A stretch of 31,303 nt of DNA from DASWIG01 sp965371445 (GCA_965371445.1 CBDUYN010000120.1:1-31303); one strand, 5' to 3'. Shown: positions 7,794-17,505, numbered from the stretch's first letter. Translations and numbers: made by a program. The notes: generated by a model not told the origin, from the sequence alone.

Positions 7794-9764
7794 TCATCCT
7801 GGACTATGCGACACACTCATTCCGTTCCGTACCGCACCAAAGACTATTCGAATCGGATCTTGGTAAGCATGCGAAACCCCCGGTCCCCCGGAGAATTCCA
7901 CCTCCACTATTTGCGTCGTTTCCGCCGTCACGCCCTCACTGACAGCGGCAAAATCTTCCCATGACTCCACTAACGGCGACAAAAGAAACCAAGACCGCGA
8001 CATACCCGGCACAATGCGATAGGATCTCGCCTCGTTATCCGATGTTCTGATGTTCATTGTGATCACCGGGAACTTGTACATGAATCCCAAACAGCGGCCC
8101 AGCAGACTCCTGGTGAACTCGAATCGAGCAAACACCAGCCAGTCACCATCTGGGACCTTGACCTTTTCGCCAAAACTCGCAACAAGGCTCTCTGAAACCG
8201 CTGGATAGACCGTCCGTCTCTTCAAGCGACGCCCCAGTACAAGGAATTTCCCCGTCTCACCAACAGGTTTGTACCGTGACAAGAGCTCCGGCCAACTCGC
8301 CCCATCGTCGAGAGCAGGAAAACGCCTATCGATCGGTTTAATCTCAAACAACAAGATGCTGGGCGCCTTCTCCCCAAGAAGGTGCGCCCGGTTCATCTCG
8401 AGAAGCCCCGGTGTAAAGGCCGCAAAGCTCGCCGGGATCGGCCGCGAGCTCAATTCCAGCTCGTGCGCTATCACTGCCGCGTAGCCGGTCGGGTAGACGT
8501 CTACTGAACCCGCAATGCCGACTATCGGTCGTTCCTCGCGAATGCGACGAAGTGCCCAGTCAAAACGCTGGTTCCAGCTCTCGAAAGCGCCACCAGGACC
8601 ACCCGAAACAACCTCGACAACACTTCGGCAGCGCGCTAGGGCCACCCGCCACACGCCCTTGGCTCCGCCCAGCCTCCATGCATCTGAGACCACCAAAATC
8701 ATTAATGACAGACTCAGGGTCAGAAGTGCAACAGAAACACAACGTGACCACGTCGGCCATGCCTTCTTGCCCCTCCACCGCCCAGTCATCAAACACAACC
8801 ACAGCGACAGATAACAATAGCCGGTCATTGCGTGTGCAGAGTCGTGACGTACGAAGCCTGCTTTGAACGCAAGAAACGCTATTAGCAAGAGACACACGAG
8901 CGGAATCGCGGCATTCCAGCGTTGGGTTCTAATCTCATTCACAGCCAACACGCCGAATCCGAGACTCGCGATCAAGAGATAGATGACCACCTGCCAGTTG
9001 GGGCCAAATAGCTGCATCGCCTCACTGTAGCCATGCGCGAATTCGATGGAATTCTTAATAAATGCAGGAAAATCCCGTAAAGACTGCCCGGCTGATAAGA
9101 AAAAGAGAAACGAGAAGGAGACAAAGGATAGACCGAAAAAGGGAAAAACCCGCCTGCGGAATTGCCAATTCGTCTCCACGAGAAGTATGGTCGCGACCCC
9201 ACCGAGAAGTATCGTGAACTTCACAGTACCGAAAAATGCGAGAAGTATTGTAGCAATTGCAGCAAAGATGAAGTCCGCACGCTCTTGCTCGCTGAAGAAG
9301 AGAAGGGTCACCAGTGCGAGCAACATCCCAAAATAAAGGCCATCCTGGTTCAGACCCAGGATCCAAGCGATCACTAACGCGAGAGGCGCTCTCAGCAGAG
9401 ACGGTGCACCTGACAGTATGCGGGCTACGATTAGCCCGACCAGGATAGCCACAAATACCGAAATCAAAAAAAGCGCGGCGTAGTGGTTTGGATCGAACCA
9501 GCGGTTGTAAAAAATACCCCACGGACCAAGTGTCGAACAGATTTCTCTGCCGTGGCGAAGTCCCTCGTCGAAGGCGTGCCCGTGAAACATGGACCAAGAG
9601 GAGTGAGCTTGTAAAGATGGCATGACCGGAAGCGCGAGCAGGAAGAGCAGATGCGCAGCGGCGGAGAATGGATAGAAGAAAGTCACGAAGAGTCGATCCT
9701 TCCGCAATTTCGCGAAAAATCTAGAGAGCCGTGCTTTCTTGCTGTCCGGAATTTTGGGAGGCAT
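7794..9764 (-). CDS. Polytopic membrane protein with C-terminal soluble domain, function unknown
   Basis: The 656-residue protein begins with a basic tail and then about ten or eleven hydrophobic segments between residues 30 and 370, for example FLISVFVAILVGLIVARIL, ATILLAFFGTVKFTILLGG and VALLTLSLSLMILVV. Residues 400-656 are mostly soluble and include IVGIAGSVDVYPTGYAAVI and a beta-rich end. The topology recalls GT-C-type glycosyltransferases or polymer-handling proteins, and HAFDEGLRHGREICSTLGPWG in the first loop could host acidic catalytic residues, but I recognise no diagnostic motif. The ATG at 9764 is supported by AAGGAG seven bases upstream. It lies 136 bases downstream of the methyltransferase in the same direction and converges on the sulfatase-like gene at a 13-base gap. 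Its GC is as low as that of its neighbours between 4.8 and 10.9 kb. Confidence 0.72.
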   Translation of the reverse strand: MPPKIPDSKKARLSRFFAKLRKDRLFVTFFYPFSAAAHLLFLLALPVMPSLQAHSSWSMFHGHAFDEGLRHGREICSTLGPWGIFYNRWFDPNHYAALFLISVFVAILVGLIVARILSGAPSLLRAPLALVIAWILGLNQDGLYFGMLLALVTLLFFSEQERADFIFAAIATILLAFFGTVKFTILLGGVATILLVETNWQFRRRVFPFFGLSFVSFSFLFFLSAGQSLRDFPAFIKNSIEFAHGYSEAMQLFGPNWQVVIYLLIASLGFGVLAVNEIRTQRWNAAIPLVCLLLIAFLAFKAGFVRHDSAHAMTGYCYLSLWLCLMTGRWRGKKAWPTWSRCVSVALLTLSLSLMILVVSDAWRLGGAKGVWRVALARCRSVVEVVSGGPGGAFESWNQRFDWALRRIREERPIVGIAGSVDVYPTGYAAVIAHELELSSRPIPASFAAFTPGLLEMNRAHLLGEKAPSILLFEIKPIDRRFPALDDGASWPELLSRYKPVGETGKFLVLGRRLKRRTVYPAVSESLVASFGEKVKVPDGDWLVFARFEFTRSLLGRCLGFMYKFPVITMNIRTSDNEARSYRIVPGMSRSWFLLSPLVESWEDFAAVSEGVTAETTQIVEVEFSGGPGVSHAYQDPIRIVFGAVRNGMSVSHSPG

Positions 9765-9900
9765 TCACCATCTCCTTCTGGAAGTGACCAGGTACGGTCC
9801 ACTAGGTTTCCCGCTGCAGCCTCAGCGATCCCGAAGACCAGAGAGCGGCGCCAAGGCCGGTGATCGCAGTTCCTATCAAAAGTCATCAACGTATGATTCC

Positions 9901-10917
9901 TCATCCTCCGGCTAGAGTCTTTCTGCAGTAGATTCCCGCTCTCCCAACTTCCAGCACCTCGTCCGGAAGATCTCTGAATGGAGCCGCCAGCTGATCGCGG
10001 TCGATGGTGCCGAGATCGATGAGACCGTTGGACCATCGCTTCACCTCAAGGATGTCGAAACCACTGCGCCGGAATAGCGGCACAAACTCAAGCGGCCGGA
10101 CTCGATTGCATCCACCCGTGCCAAATAGGCGTTCCGTCGACTCTAGCTTGAGGAAATCGAGAGGGTGGCGACCGTCGACATAGTGGTCATGGTCGAAACC
10201 GTCGATGCTGTGAATACTGTACCCTCCAGATCTCGTCAGTCTGCCGATACATTCAATAGCCCGCTCGCAATCAGGTAGGTGTTCCAGAAAGGCATTCGAG
10301 ATCACCAGATCGGTTGATGCCGCTTCCAATGCCATCTCGTAGAGCGAATTCTGCATGAATCTGAGAGGACCGTTCTGCAATCCCCCAAGATCACCCCGCG
10401 CCAGAGCTGAAAGGTTAATTCCCCTGAGATTCTCCATCATCTCGGTCGGCTCGAGAGAGCGTCCGCCGACGATCGAGCTCGGATCTGTCAGCATCCAGGC
10501 GGCTGTCCGGGCAAGGGCCAGGGCGGCGTTTTCCGGATCCTGGATCGAGTCAACGTCGACGCCGATAGCTCGTTCAGCACCCAGCATAACGAAGATGAGA
10601 AGCTGCGATAGCGGGTTCAGGCCGCCGCATCCGAGCTCAACGACGGTCATCCCTCGAAAGTCAATGTTTTCGGCACCAACGAAATCTGAAAAAATTACAA
10701 ACAGGTCGCGTAGTCGCTGCTGCGACAGCCGGTTCTCATGAACGTTGCCTCTACGCTCCAGATCGATCGAGAGCAAAGATGACCATTCCGCCAGGGGGCG
10801 AAAGTCGACTTCGACGTCGGACGTGCGTCGGAGCAGAGCCGCGACAAGCTCCTGAAGGGTGTATCGGTCCAGCTCGGGGTTGCGCGCAAAATGGGGCACT
10901 CGAATCATTCCAGACAT
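9901..10917 (-). CDS. Class I SAM-dependent methyltransferase
   Basis: The 338-residue protein has motif I VVELGCGGLNPLSQ near residues 88-100 and an acidic strand IGVDVD. It also has TDLVISNAFLEHLPD, typical of motif IV of small-molecule methyltransferases, and GGYSIHSIDGFDHDHYVDG, in which the closely spaced His and Asp residues may form part of the active site. Capsule methyltransferases commonly cap or decorate sugars, and its place between polysaccharide genes supports that, but the acceptor is unknown. The ribosome site is weak (AGAGAT before the ATG), and an internal ATG at codon 4 is an equally possible start. Low local GC matches the two genes downstream. Confidence 0.8.
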   Translation of the reverse strand: MSGMIRVPHFARNPELDRYTLQELVAALLRRTSDVEVDFRPLAEWSSLLSIDLERRGNVHENRLSQQRLRDLFVIFSDFVGAENIDFRGMTVVELGCGGLNPLSQLLIFVMLGAERAIGVDVDSIQDPENAALALARTAAWMLTDPSSIVGGRSLEPTEMMENLRGINLSALARGDLGGLQNGPLRFMQNSLYEMALEAASTDLVISNAFLEHLPDCERAIECIGRLTRSGGYSIHSIDGFDHDHYVDGRHPLDFLKLESTERLFGTGGCNRVRPLEFVPLFRRSGFDILEVKRWSNGLIDLGTIDRDQLAAPFRDLPDEVLEVGRAGIYCRKTLAGG

Positions 10918-11019
10918 GTCAAAATTATCTCTTGTGTTGCTCTAGCAGTCGCTTTTCGGCTGCCCCTGCCCGTACCCAGGATCGAGAATCATTCGAGAGT
11001 CCTTTCAGCCACCTTCGCT

Positions 11020-14000
11020 CTACGCGCGAGTTTCATGAGTAAGATCCGGATGGCACTGCATCCAGGGTGGCAGCAAGATCCTCGCGAACTCGGCGCGGTA
11101 GCAGAACGGGCGCGGCCTGTGATACTCGCCACGGAGGATCTCAGCGCCGAGTCGCGCGAACAGCTCGCCGTATCGGGTGGCCATGGTCCTGGCGTCGAAT
11201 CCGCACTCGGCTACGGTTCGGCGAGCGGCTCGCGACATCCCCCCGAGCAGTGACCGATTGCGGTAGAGCTCCTCGAGGCGTTCGGCGAAGATGTTGATGT
11301 CTCCGATGGGAACCAGGAAGCCGTTGTCGCAATCGCGGACGATTTCGGGGACGCCGCTCTTGATGTGGGTGACCACCGGCACCAGTCCGCGGGCCATCGC
11401 CTCGAGCAGGGACAGGGGCATTCCCTCGAAGTTCGAACAGAGAAGGAAAATCGAATGTTGCAGCAGCTCGCGGTCGACCTCCTCACTCGGTAGACGGCCC
11501 GGCATGCGTACCCTTCCGCGGCGAAGGTGAGTGCGGAGCGTACGCTGAAGGTTCCCGGACGCCTCGCCATCTCCGACAATCGTGATCTGGAACGGCACGT
11601 CCCTGGCCACCAAGGCGTCGGCGATCTTGGGGATGTCACTGACCCGCTTCTGGAGCTCCTCCAGACGACCGGTGGTGATGATGCGGAGCATCTCATTGGA
11701 GGAACGAGGCAGCTTCGGCATCGGGCTGGGCAGCTCGATGCCGTTGTGAATGCGGTGAGTACGCGGCGCAAACGAGGGGTTGATCTCGCAGACCTGCTGC
11801 TTCAGGTAACTCGAGACGCAGACGATGGCGTTCCAGTATCGGCCCAGGCGGTTGACGTGTTCGTAATGAAGCTCGTCGTCGCTGTGCACCACGCCGACGA
11901 TCGCCACGTCGTCAGGGAGTATCGGGGATAGCGCGGACATCGCGAAGTCGTAGCCCGGAACGTAAATGCAGGGACTGTTCTCGGCGAGATAGCTCCGGAG
12001 CGCCTCCCACCGCTCATAGTAGCTGTTGTTCGTGCAGCCGAGGAAGTCAAATGGGACGGTTGGCAGGTGTCGGCCGTCGAGCACGTCGCGATGCGAGCTG
12101 ATGAGGACTTTGGCGTTGAAACCGGCCGCGTTGAGCTCGCGCACCAGGACCTCGGAGAGGACGTTCACGCCGCTGATGCTCCAGTCGGGGCTCGAAAAGA
12201 TGATCGGCATGCGTCGAATGGTCGCCAGCTCCTCGGCGGAAACAGTCAGCGCAGGGGCCTCCTGAGGGGCGGCGGCGTCCCCGTCTGCTGGGTGGCTCGC
12301 AGCGAGCTCCGTGGGCGTGTGGTCGTCACCGGCACCGAAGTGGACGGCCACGACCTGGTGAAGAGTTGCGCTCGCGTCTTCAGCCTCGATCGATCGGCGA
12401 AGCTGGATGTCTCTTACTTGCGTGTCGTGGCAAATCGTGAGTTTGAAATCCTCGGCCCCGATCAGGTCCTCAGAATCTTCCAGGTTGGCAATGCCCGAAG
12501 CCTTGGTGAGGAATGCCGCGTAGGCGTGATAGGCATGCTGTTTCCACGCGATCTCGGAGATCCTCCGAATATATTCAAAGGATTCGACTGCCTTCGGCGA
12601 CCGTCGCCACACTCGCTCGGCGAAGAGGGCGAGGATCGCGGCATGCTCCACTCGGCGCGCGACGTCGTCCTCGGCGATGGTGTTCGCGGAATGCCAGCGG
12701 TAGCTGAGAAGGGGGCGGTTGATGAAGGAGGTCGGCACCCCTTCAAGAAGCAGGCGGACGAACCAATCGAGGTCGTGAGCGTACCTGAGGTTGGCGAAAC
12801 CTCCCACTCGATCCAACACGGCTTTTCGCGCGAAGACGTTGGTGGTCGTCATGAAGAAGTTGCACCGGAGCAACGACAGGGGAAGGTCACGGGTCGCCAG
12901 GTAGGAGTCGACGGCTTCGTCGTACCACCCGTGCTGCTGCGGCTGGTCCTCGCCGTCGACGAAGGCGACACGGGTGAAGACCACGTCCGGTGCGGCGTCG
13001 GCCCGCATTGCCGCCAGGCACTCGGCGAACCGTTCGGGGTGGTAGAGGTCGTCGGAGTTGAGGATCGCGACGTACTTCCCGCGCGCAGCCTCTATTCCCT
13101 CGTTGATGGTCGCGTGGGCGCCGCGGTTTTCCCGGGACCAGAACCGAATGTGGTCATACTCCCCGGCCAGGGCGCGCGCCACCTGGGCGGAGCGGTCCTT
13201 CGATCCATCGTCGATGATGATGATCTCGTCCGCCGCCACGCTCTGGGCCAGCACGCTTTCGACGGCGGCACGGATGTAGCGGGCGTGGTCGTACAGCGGA
13301 ATGACGACGGAGATACCACTCGTCCACTGATCCGACCGAGTTTTGGGCTGGTCGATGACCTGGGAGAATGCCTGCACATAGCGCTCGGCGCAGGTGTCGA
13401 TCGAGAACTGGCGAAAGAGGATTTCGGTGTTTTTCGCGTGGCTGCGGAGCAGGTCGTCGTCCCTGAGGTATCTCCGGATCGCCTGGGTCAGCTGGCGCAT
13501 GTTGGGCAGGCCCGCCTTGGTCAACGCAATGAGCGTGCCGGCGGCGGTCTCGCCAGCGACGAGCATGTGGGGAATCTCGCCGATCTCGGTAGCGATGGTC
13601 GGCTTCCCACAGGCGAGGTACTCGATCACGGTGTTGGGAAGGCTCTCCGACTCGAAGTAGCTCGGTAGCAGACCCACGTCAAAGGTCGCGATCCACGACG
13701 CGGGTCGTTTGGAGTGGCCGACGAAATGGATGGTCGATTCGTCGCGGTACTTGCGCCCGAGCTCCTGCGAGTAGTCGCTCTCGCCCACCAGAATCAGGTG
13801 AACGGTTCTCTCATCCCGGCGCCGGCCGGCGTTGATCCGGAGCACGGCTTCGATTGCTTGTTCCCATCCCTTCTTGGCAATGGCTCGCGACACGATACCG
13901 GCGACGAATGGGTCCTCTCCGAGATCAAGCTCAACCGGCTGAGAGGTGGCGCGATACTCCGATGGGTCGAGGCCGTAGTAGATCTTCTCCGTCTTTTCCT

Positions 14001-17000
14001 CGTGCCGGAGGCCAAGAGCCCGAAACACCCTCAGATTCTTGTCGGCTGGATAGAGGACCCCGTCCGCTCGCGAGAGCATTTCTTTCACCAGACTGGGGAA
14101 GGCGGGATCGGTGCTCGCGTGGTCGAGGAGGTGCTCGTAGCAGCCATGCATGGTAATGAACCAGGGGGTGCTGCTTTTTTTCAGGGCCAGAAAGGAGAGC
14201 TTGTCGGCCCACCAGATGTGGGAGTTGACCACGTCGACGTTATGCTCGGCGATGAGCCGCGCCAGAGACTCCGGGCCGCCATGGTTGTCGAGGATGCGGA
14301 CGTTCGCCCTGAACAGGGCGGTGATCTCCGGGTGGGTCAGCTCGGGGCGGGCGTTGGTGCAGAAGACGTTGCATCGCTCGCTCAGTGCGTTGGCCAGGCG
14401 AATGGCGAACATCTGACCGCCCCCGACGTCGAAGTCACCGATCACAACGAGCACGTTGAGGCGGGCTTCGTCCGCTCGCTGATCCGCGAGGCGTGGCCTC
14501 GGAGCTGCGATTTCTGCTTTCGGCAAGTTGCCGAAAAGAGAGCGCAGGAACCGGACATAGTCGCTCAGGCTCTGGGTTTCCTCGACTTTTCGCGAAGCTC
14601 TCCGGCCAATGCGTCGGCGCTCGTTCTCGTCGAGCAGAAGCCGGATAGTCTCGCCGGCCATCTCGTAGGCCGCGCCGTACGGGACCAGCACGCCGCAGCC
14701 CCCCGCGAGGATCTCCTCGGCACCTCCGCTGCCGCGGAAGGCGACCACGGGCAGGCCTGCCTCCATGGCCTCGAGGTTGACCGTGGGAAACGGGTCCTCG
14801 CGGGAGGTGAGCAGGAAAAGGTCGGCTCCGGCGAAGTAGCGGTACGGATCGTCGACATGCCCCAGGAAATGCACCCGTTCCTTGAGGCCGGACCTTTCGA
14901 GGTCATGGCGGAACCAGCCGCAGGCGACGTCGTCCCCGTCGCCCAGCCACACGAAGTGTACATCGGTCATTTCGGGTGACCGGCACACGATCTGGGCGAC
15001 GTCGCGGTAGATGTCGAGCCCCTTGCGGAGATCGGCGTAGCCGCATCCAAGCACGACGCGCGCGTTGTCTGGGAGCCCGAGGGAGGTTCTCACCCAGGCG
15101 CGGGCGGCGTCTTTGTCGCCAAGGTAGGGATTGGGCTTCAACAATCCCTGAGAGTGGATACGGGTCTTCTTCTCGGGTACCGAAAAGCGGCGGCAATACG
15201 ATTCCCTCACCATCTGTGCGGGAAAGACGATCCGATCGGCAAACTTGGCATGCCCTTCGGCGTCATGCGTCCACTTGAAGACGTCGATGCTGGTTACCAG
15301 CTCATGGATCAGGCCCACCACTTCGAAGCCACTTTGCTTAAGTCGCTCGGCGAGGTGGCCGGTGACGACGGTGTTGAGGATGGCCGAGTAGATCTTGCGC
15401 CCCTGCAGGGCTCCGATGACGCGTTCGAGTGCTGCCTCCCGTGAGCCGCTTTCGGCGGCTAGACTTTCGAGGTTCATCACCTGGGCATACCTCGCGAACT
15501 CCTCCTCGAGCGGGCCACCATGGCACAGCACCGCCGAGACTCGAAGGTCGGGGTGGTGGGTCGCAGCCTCACGGACGATCGCCAGGGCAATCTGATTCGC
15601 ACCGCCGAGGTAGGCGCTGGAAGAAAACACCACGAGCCCCTTCGACCGCACAACCTGAGATGTGGGGGTCGTCGAGCGCTCCTCGTCCTTGCCGAAGAGA
15701 ACGTAGTGGACGAGCGGGTTCATGCCCAGCTCGGCGACGTCAGGATACTCCTGGAGGTAGAACGAGGTGACAAACCCGGCACTCGGGTTCAGCCCCGCTG
15801 CAAGCCCCTCCGTAAGGAAGTGGGTCAATGGATCTCCATCGACGGCTTGGGGGTAGCGTCGTTCGTAGTAGTCCCGATCGAACCACGGGCATGGGTTTCT
15901 TCCCTCTGCAGCCCCGGCAGTGAGGTAGTGGATGAGCGGCTGGACGTCGCCTTCCCCGAGAGCCGGATTCTTCTCAAAGTAGTACGCCGTGTCAAACAGG
16001 GGATGAGGATTCAGCCCCTTGGTCGACCACTTCTCAAGGTAGTAGCCGAGCGGGGTCAGCGGCGAGCTCTCAACCTCCGTGTTTTGTTCTGAGACGTAGC
16101 GAGTGTCGATGAGGGGGTGCGGGTCGAGGAAACCAGCGGCTCCCGTTCTCAGGTAATGCTCGAGTGGATTCTCGCCCGACGCTGCGACCTCGGGGTTGCG
16201 TCGGAGGTAGTAGGACACGTCGAACAAAGGATGGGGGTTGCACCCCGCTACCCAGCCGACGGTCACGAAATGCTCCAGCGGATTCACTCCGAGCGTGACG
16301 ACCTCCGGGGTGTTTTGAACGTAGAAGGCGGTGTCGAAGAGCGGGTGTGGATTCTGCTCGCGACTCAGCCCGTGGCGAAGAAAGCAGCCGAGAGGGTCCT
16401 GCGGGTCGGCGTCCGGATGCCGGGAGAGGTAGTAGCGCGTGTCGAAGAGAGGACAAGGATTTTTCCCCTCGGCACCCCCCGCGACCACGAAATGAGCCAG
16501 GGGGTTGATGCTGGAAACTGCGACCTCGGGGTTGTTGAGGAGGTAATAGGACGTACGGAAGAGCGGATGGGGATCGCTTCCCTCACCTGCCCCGACTTCC
16601 AGATAGTGCACGAGAGGGTCGATGTCCGACCCCACCAATTCCGGCCGTTGCTCGAGATAGAACGGGACGTCAAACAGGGGGTGGGGGTCGGGGCGCTCCC
16701 CGACCGCAGACGCCAGGTAGTGAAGCAGGGGCTTCCAACCCGACGCCTCAGCCTCCGGCAGACGTTCACGGTAGAGCCCGACGTCGAAGAGCGGGTGAGG
16801 GTTGCGACCCTCCGATGCCCCGGAGAGGAGGAAGTGCACCAGAGGGTTCTCTGCGGTTGCGGCCACATCGGGATTGGCCCGGCGATAGAAGTCCGTGTCG
16901 AACAGAGGGTGTGGGTTTCGACCCTGCAGATGGCCGACGGTGACGAAGTCGACCAAGGCATTCCGCTCGGCCTTGACGAGGTGGAGATTTTGCTTCAGGT

Positions 17001-17493
17001 AGTAGCCGGTATCGAACAGGGGGTGGGGACTGCGCCCCTCGGAGCCACCCGTGAGCAGAAAGTGGATGAGTGGGTTGACCCCAGCCTCCGCCACGTCGGG
17101 GTTGCGCTCGAGGTAGAAGGAGGTGTCGAACAGGGGGTGGGGACTGCGCCCCTCGCGGGCGCCGGAGTGCAGGTAGTGCTCCAGGGGGTTGAGGCCGGAT
17201 CGTCCGACGTCGGGATTCCGCTCCAGGTAGTACGAGGAAGCGAAGAGCGGGTGCGGATCGCGCCCCTCGGTTACGCCGAAAAGGACGTAATGGAGGGCAG
17301 GATCGATCCCGGAGCCGGCAACGTCGGAGTATTTCTGAACATAGCCGTCGCGATCGAAAAGTCCGCTCGCGCTGATGAACCTGACGGTTCCGGAGGTCTT
17401 GATGCGTCGGCGGACCCAGCCGAAAAACGGCAAGCGAAGCGCCTTGCGGAAAATCACCGCCAAAACTCCCAGGCGTTTCAATCTCGAGATCAT
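11020..17493 (-). CDS. Giant multidomain glycosyltransferase: 15 tandem repeats + GT4-GT4-GT2-GT4
   Basis: From ATG 17493 the protein has 2157 residues. GGAAG seven bases upstream favours this start over ATGs at 17514 and 17592. A basic/hydrophobic leader (1-44) is followed by 15 repeats of about 38 residues (45-610) built on the pattern FDxxYYLxxNPDVxxxGxNP, L-x-HYL, EGRxPHP. GT4 domain 1 spans about 617-1005 (SAYLGGANQ, EDPFPTVNLEAMEAG). GT4 domain 2 spans about 1013-1385 (GDFDVGGGQMFA, ESESLPNTVIEYLACG). A GT2 domain spans about 1393-1700 (ISVVIPLYDHARYI, IIIDDGSKD, NSDD). GT4 domain 3 spans about 1762-2150 (SGVNVLSEVL, EGMPLSLLEAMARG). All four look intact, so one polypeptide could add several different sugars in sequence, probably on the cytoplasmic face of the membrane. 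It lies 95 bases behind the sulfotransferase, likely in one transcript. Confidence 0.85.
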   Translation of the reverse strand: MISRLKRLGVLAVIFRKALRLPFFGWVRRRIKTSGTVRFISASGLFDRDGYVQKYSDVAGSGIDPALHYVLFGVTEGRDPHPLFASSYYLERNPDVGRSGLNPLEHYLHSGAREGRSPHPLFDTSFYLERNPDVAEAGVNPLIHFLLTGGSEGRSPHPLFDTGYYLKQNLHLVKAERNALVDFVTVGHLQGRNPHPLFDTDFYRRANPDVAATAENPLVHFLLSGASEGRNPHPLFDVGLYRERLPEAEASGWKPLLHYLASAVGERPDPHPLFDVPFYLEQRPELVGSDIDPLVHYLEVGAGEGSDPHPLFRTSYYLLNNPEVAVSSINPLAHFVVAGGAEGKNPCPLFDTRYYLSRHPDADPQDPLGCFLRHGLSREQNPHPLFDTAFYVQNTPEVVTLGVNPLEHFVTVGWVAGCNPHPLFDVSYYLRRNPEVAASGENPLEHYLRTGAAGFLDPHPLIDTRYVSEQNTEVESSPLTPLGYYLEKWSTKGLNPHPLFDTAYYFEKNPALGEGDVQPLIHYLTAGAAEGRNPCPWFDRDYYERRYPQAVDGDPLTHFLTEGLAAGLNPSAGFVTSFYLQEYPDVAELGMNPLVHYVLFGKDEERSTTPTSQVVRSKGLVVFSSSAYLGGANQIALAIVREAATHHPDLRVSAVLCHGGPLEEEFARYAQVMNLESLAAESGSREAALERVIGALQGRKIYSAILNTVVTGHLAERLKQSGFEVVGLIHELVTSIDVFKWTHDAEGHAKFADRIVFPAQMVRESYCRRFSVPEKKTRIHSQGLLKPNPYLGDKDAARAWVRTSLGLPDNARVVLGCGYADLRKGLDIYRDVAQIVCRSPEMTDVHFVWLGDGDDVACGWFRHDLERSGLKERVHFLGHVDDPYRYFAGADLFLLTSREDPFPTVNLEAMEAGLPVVAFRGSGGAEEILAGGCGVLVPYGAAYEMAGETIRLLLDENERRRIGRRASRKVEETQSLSDYVRFLRSLFGNLPKAEIAAPRPRLADQRADEARLNVLVVIGDFDVGGGQMFAIRLANALSERCNVFCTNARPELTHPEITALFRANVRILDNHGGPESLARLIAEHNVDVVNSHIWWADKLSFLALKKSSTPWFITMHGCYEHLLDHASTDPAFPSLVKEMLSRADGVLYPADKNLRVFRALGLRHEEKTEKIYYGLDPSEYRATSQPVELDLGEDPFVAGIVSRAIAKKGWEQAIEAVLRINAGRRRDERTVHLILVGESDYSQELGRKYRDESTIHFVGHSKRPASWIATFDVGLLPSYFESESLPNTVIEYLACGKPTIATEIGEIPHMLVAGETAAGTLIALTKAGLPNMRQLTQAIRRYLRDDDLLRSHAKNTEILFRQFSIDTCAERYVQAFSQVIDQPKTRSDQWTSGISVVIPLYDHARYIRAAVESVLAQSVAADEIIIIDDGSKDRSAQVARALAGEYDHIRFWSRENRGAHATINEGIEAARGKYVAILNSDDLYHPERFAECLAAMRADAAPDVVFTRVAFVDGEDQPQQHGWYDEAVDSYLATRDLPLSLLRCNFFMTTTNVFARKAVLDRVGGFANLRYAHDLDWFVRLLLEGVPTSFINRPLLSYRWHSANTIAEDDVARRVEHAAILALFAERVWRRSPKAVESFEYIRRISEIAWKQHAYHAYAAFLTKASGIANLEDSEDLIGAEDFKLTICHDTQVRDIQLRRSIEAEDASATLHQVVAVHFGAGDDHTPTELAASHPADGDAAAPQEAPALTVSAEELATIRRMPIIFSSPDWSISGVNVLSEVLVRELNAAGFNAKVLISSHRDVLDGRHLPTVPFDFLGCTNNSYYERWEALRSYLAENSPCIYVPGYDFAMSALSPILPDDVAIVGVVHSDDELHYEHVNRLGRYWNAIVCVSSYLKQQVCEINPSFAPRTHRIHNGIELPSPMPKLPRSSNEMLRIITTGRLEELQKRVSDIPKIADALVARDVPFQITIVGDGEASGNLQRTLRTHLRRGRVRMPGRLPSEEVDRELLQHSIFLLCSNFEGMPLSLLEAMARGLVPVVTHIKSGVPEIVRDCDNGFLVPIGDINIFAERLEELYRNRSLLGGMSRAARRTVAECGFDARTMATRYGELFARLGAEILRGEYHRPRPFCYRAEFARILLPPWMQCHPDLTHETRA
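15664..17361 (-). repeat. Fifteen tandem 114-bp repeats encoding a 38-residue motif
   Basis: Thirteen units have 38 residues and two (the ninth and fourteenth) have 36, totalling 566 residues. Conserved positions are F-D at the start, a Tyr pair, N-P-(D/E)-V, NPL-x-H-(Y/F)-L and G-R-(N/D)-PHP. The motif is common singly or in a few copies at the N-termini of bacterial glycosyltransferases; fifteen copies is a long array. Two units share an exact 30-base DNA match at 17012-17041 and 17126-17155, offset by 114 bases, which indicates recent duplication or gene conversion. Confidence 0.92.
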
Positions 17494-17500
17494 CCTCTTA

Positions 17501-17505
17501 CTTCC
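17501..17505 (-). promoter_or_regulatory. Ribosome site deciding the giant glycosyltransferase start
   Basis: GGAAG on the minus strand lies seven bases before ATG 17493. The in-frame upstream ATGs at 17514 and 17592 have no comparable purine-rich site, and the 17592 option would abut the stop of the preceding gene. Confidence 0.5.

Noticed and set aside
9765..9900. Minus-strand peptide GTAITGLGAALW in the gap after the methyltransferase, recalling an FAD-binding start
   Set aside because: The frame is bounded by stops within about 25 codons, and the similarity is too short to support even a pseudogene.
12067..13668. Long plus-strand open frame of 533 codons opposite the giant glycosyltransferase
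   Set aside because: It is an antisense shadow of the GC-rich gene. Its composition is Val/Gly/Asp/Arg-rich without domains, and the minus-strand frame has clear GT2 and GT4 motifs.
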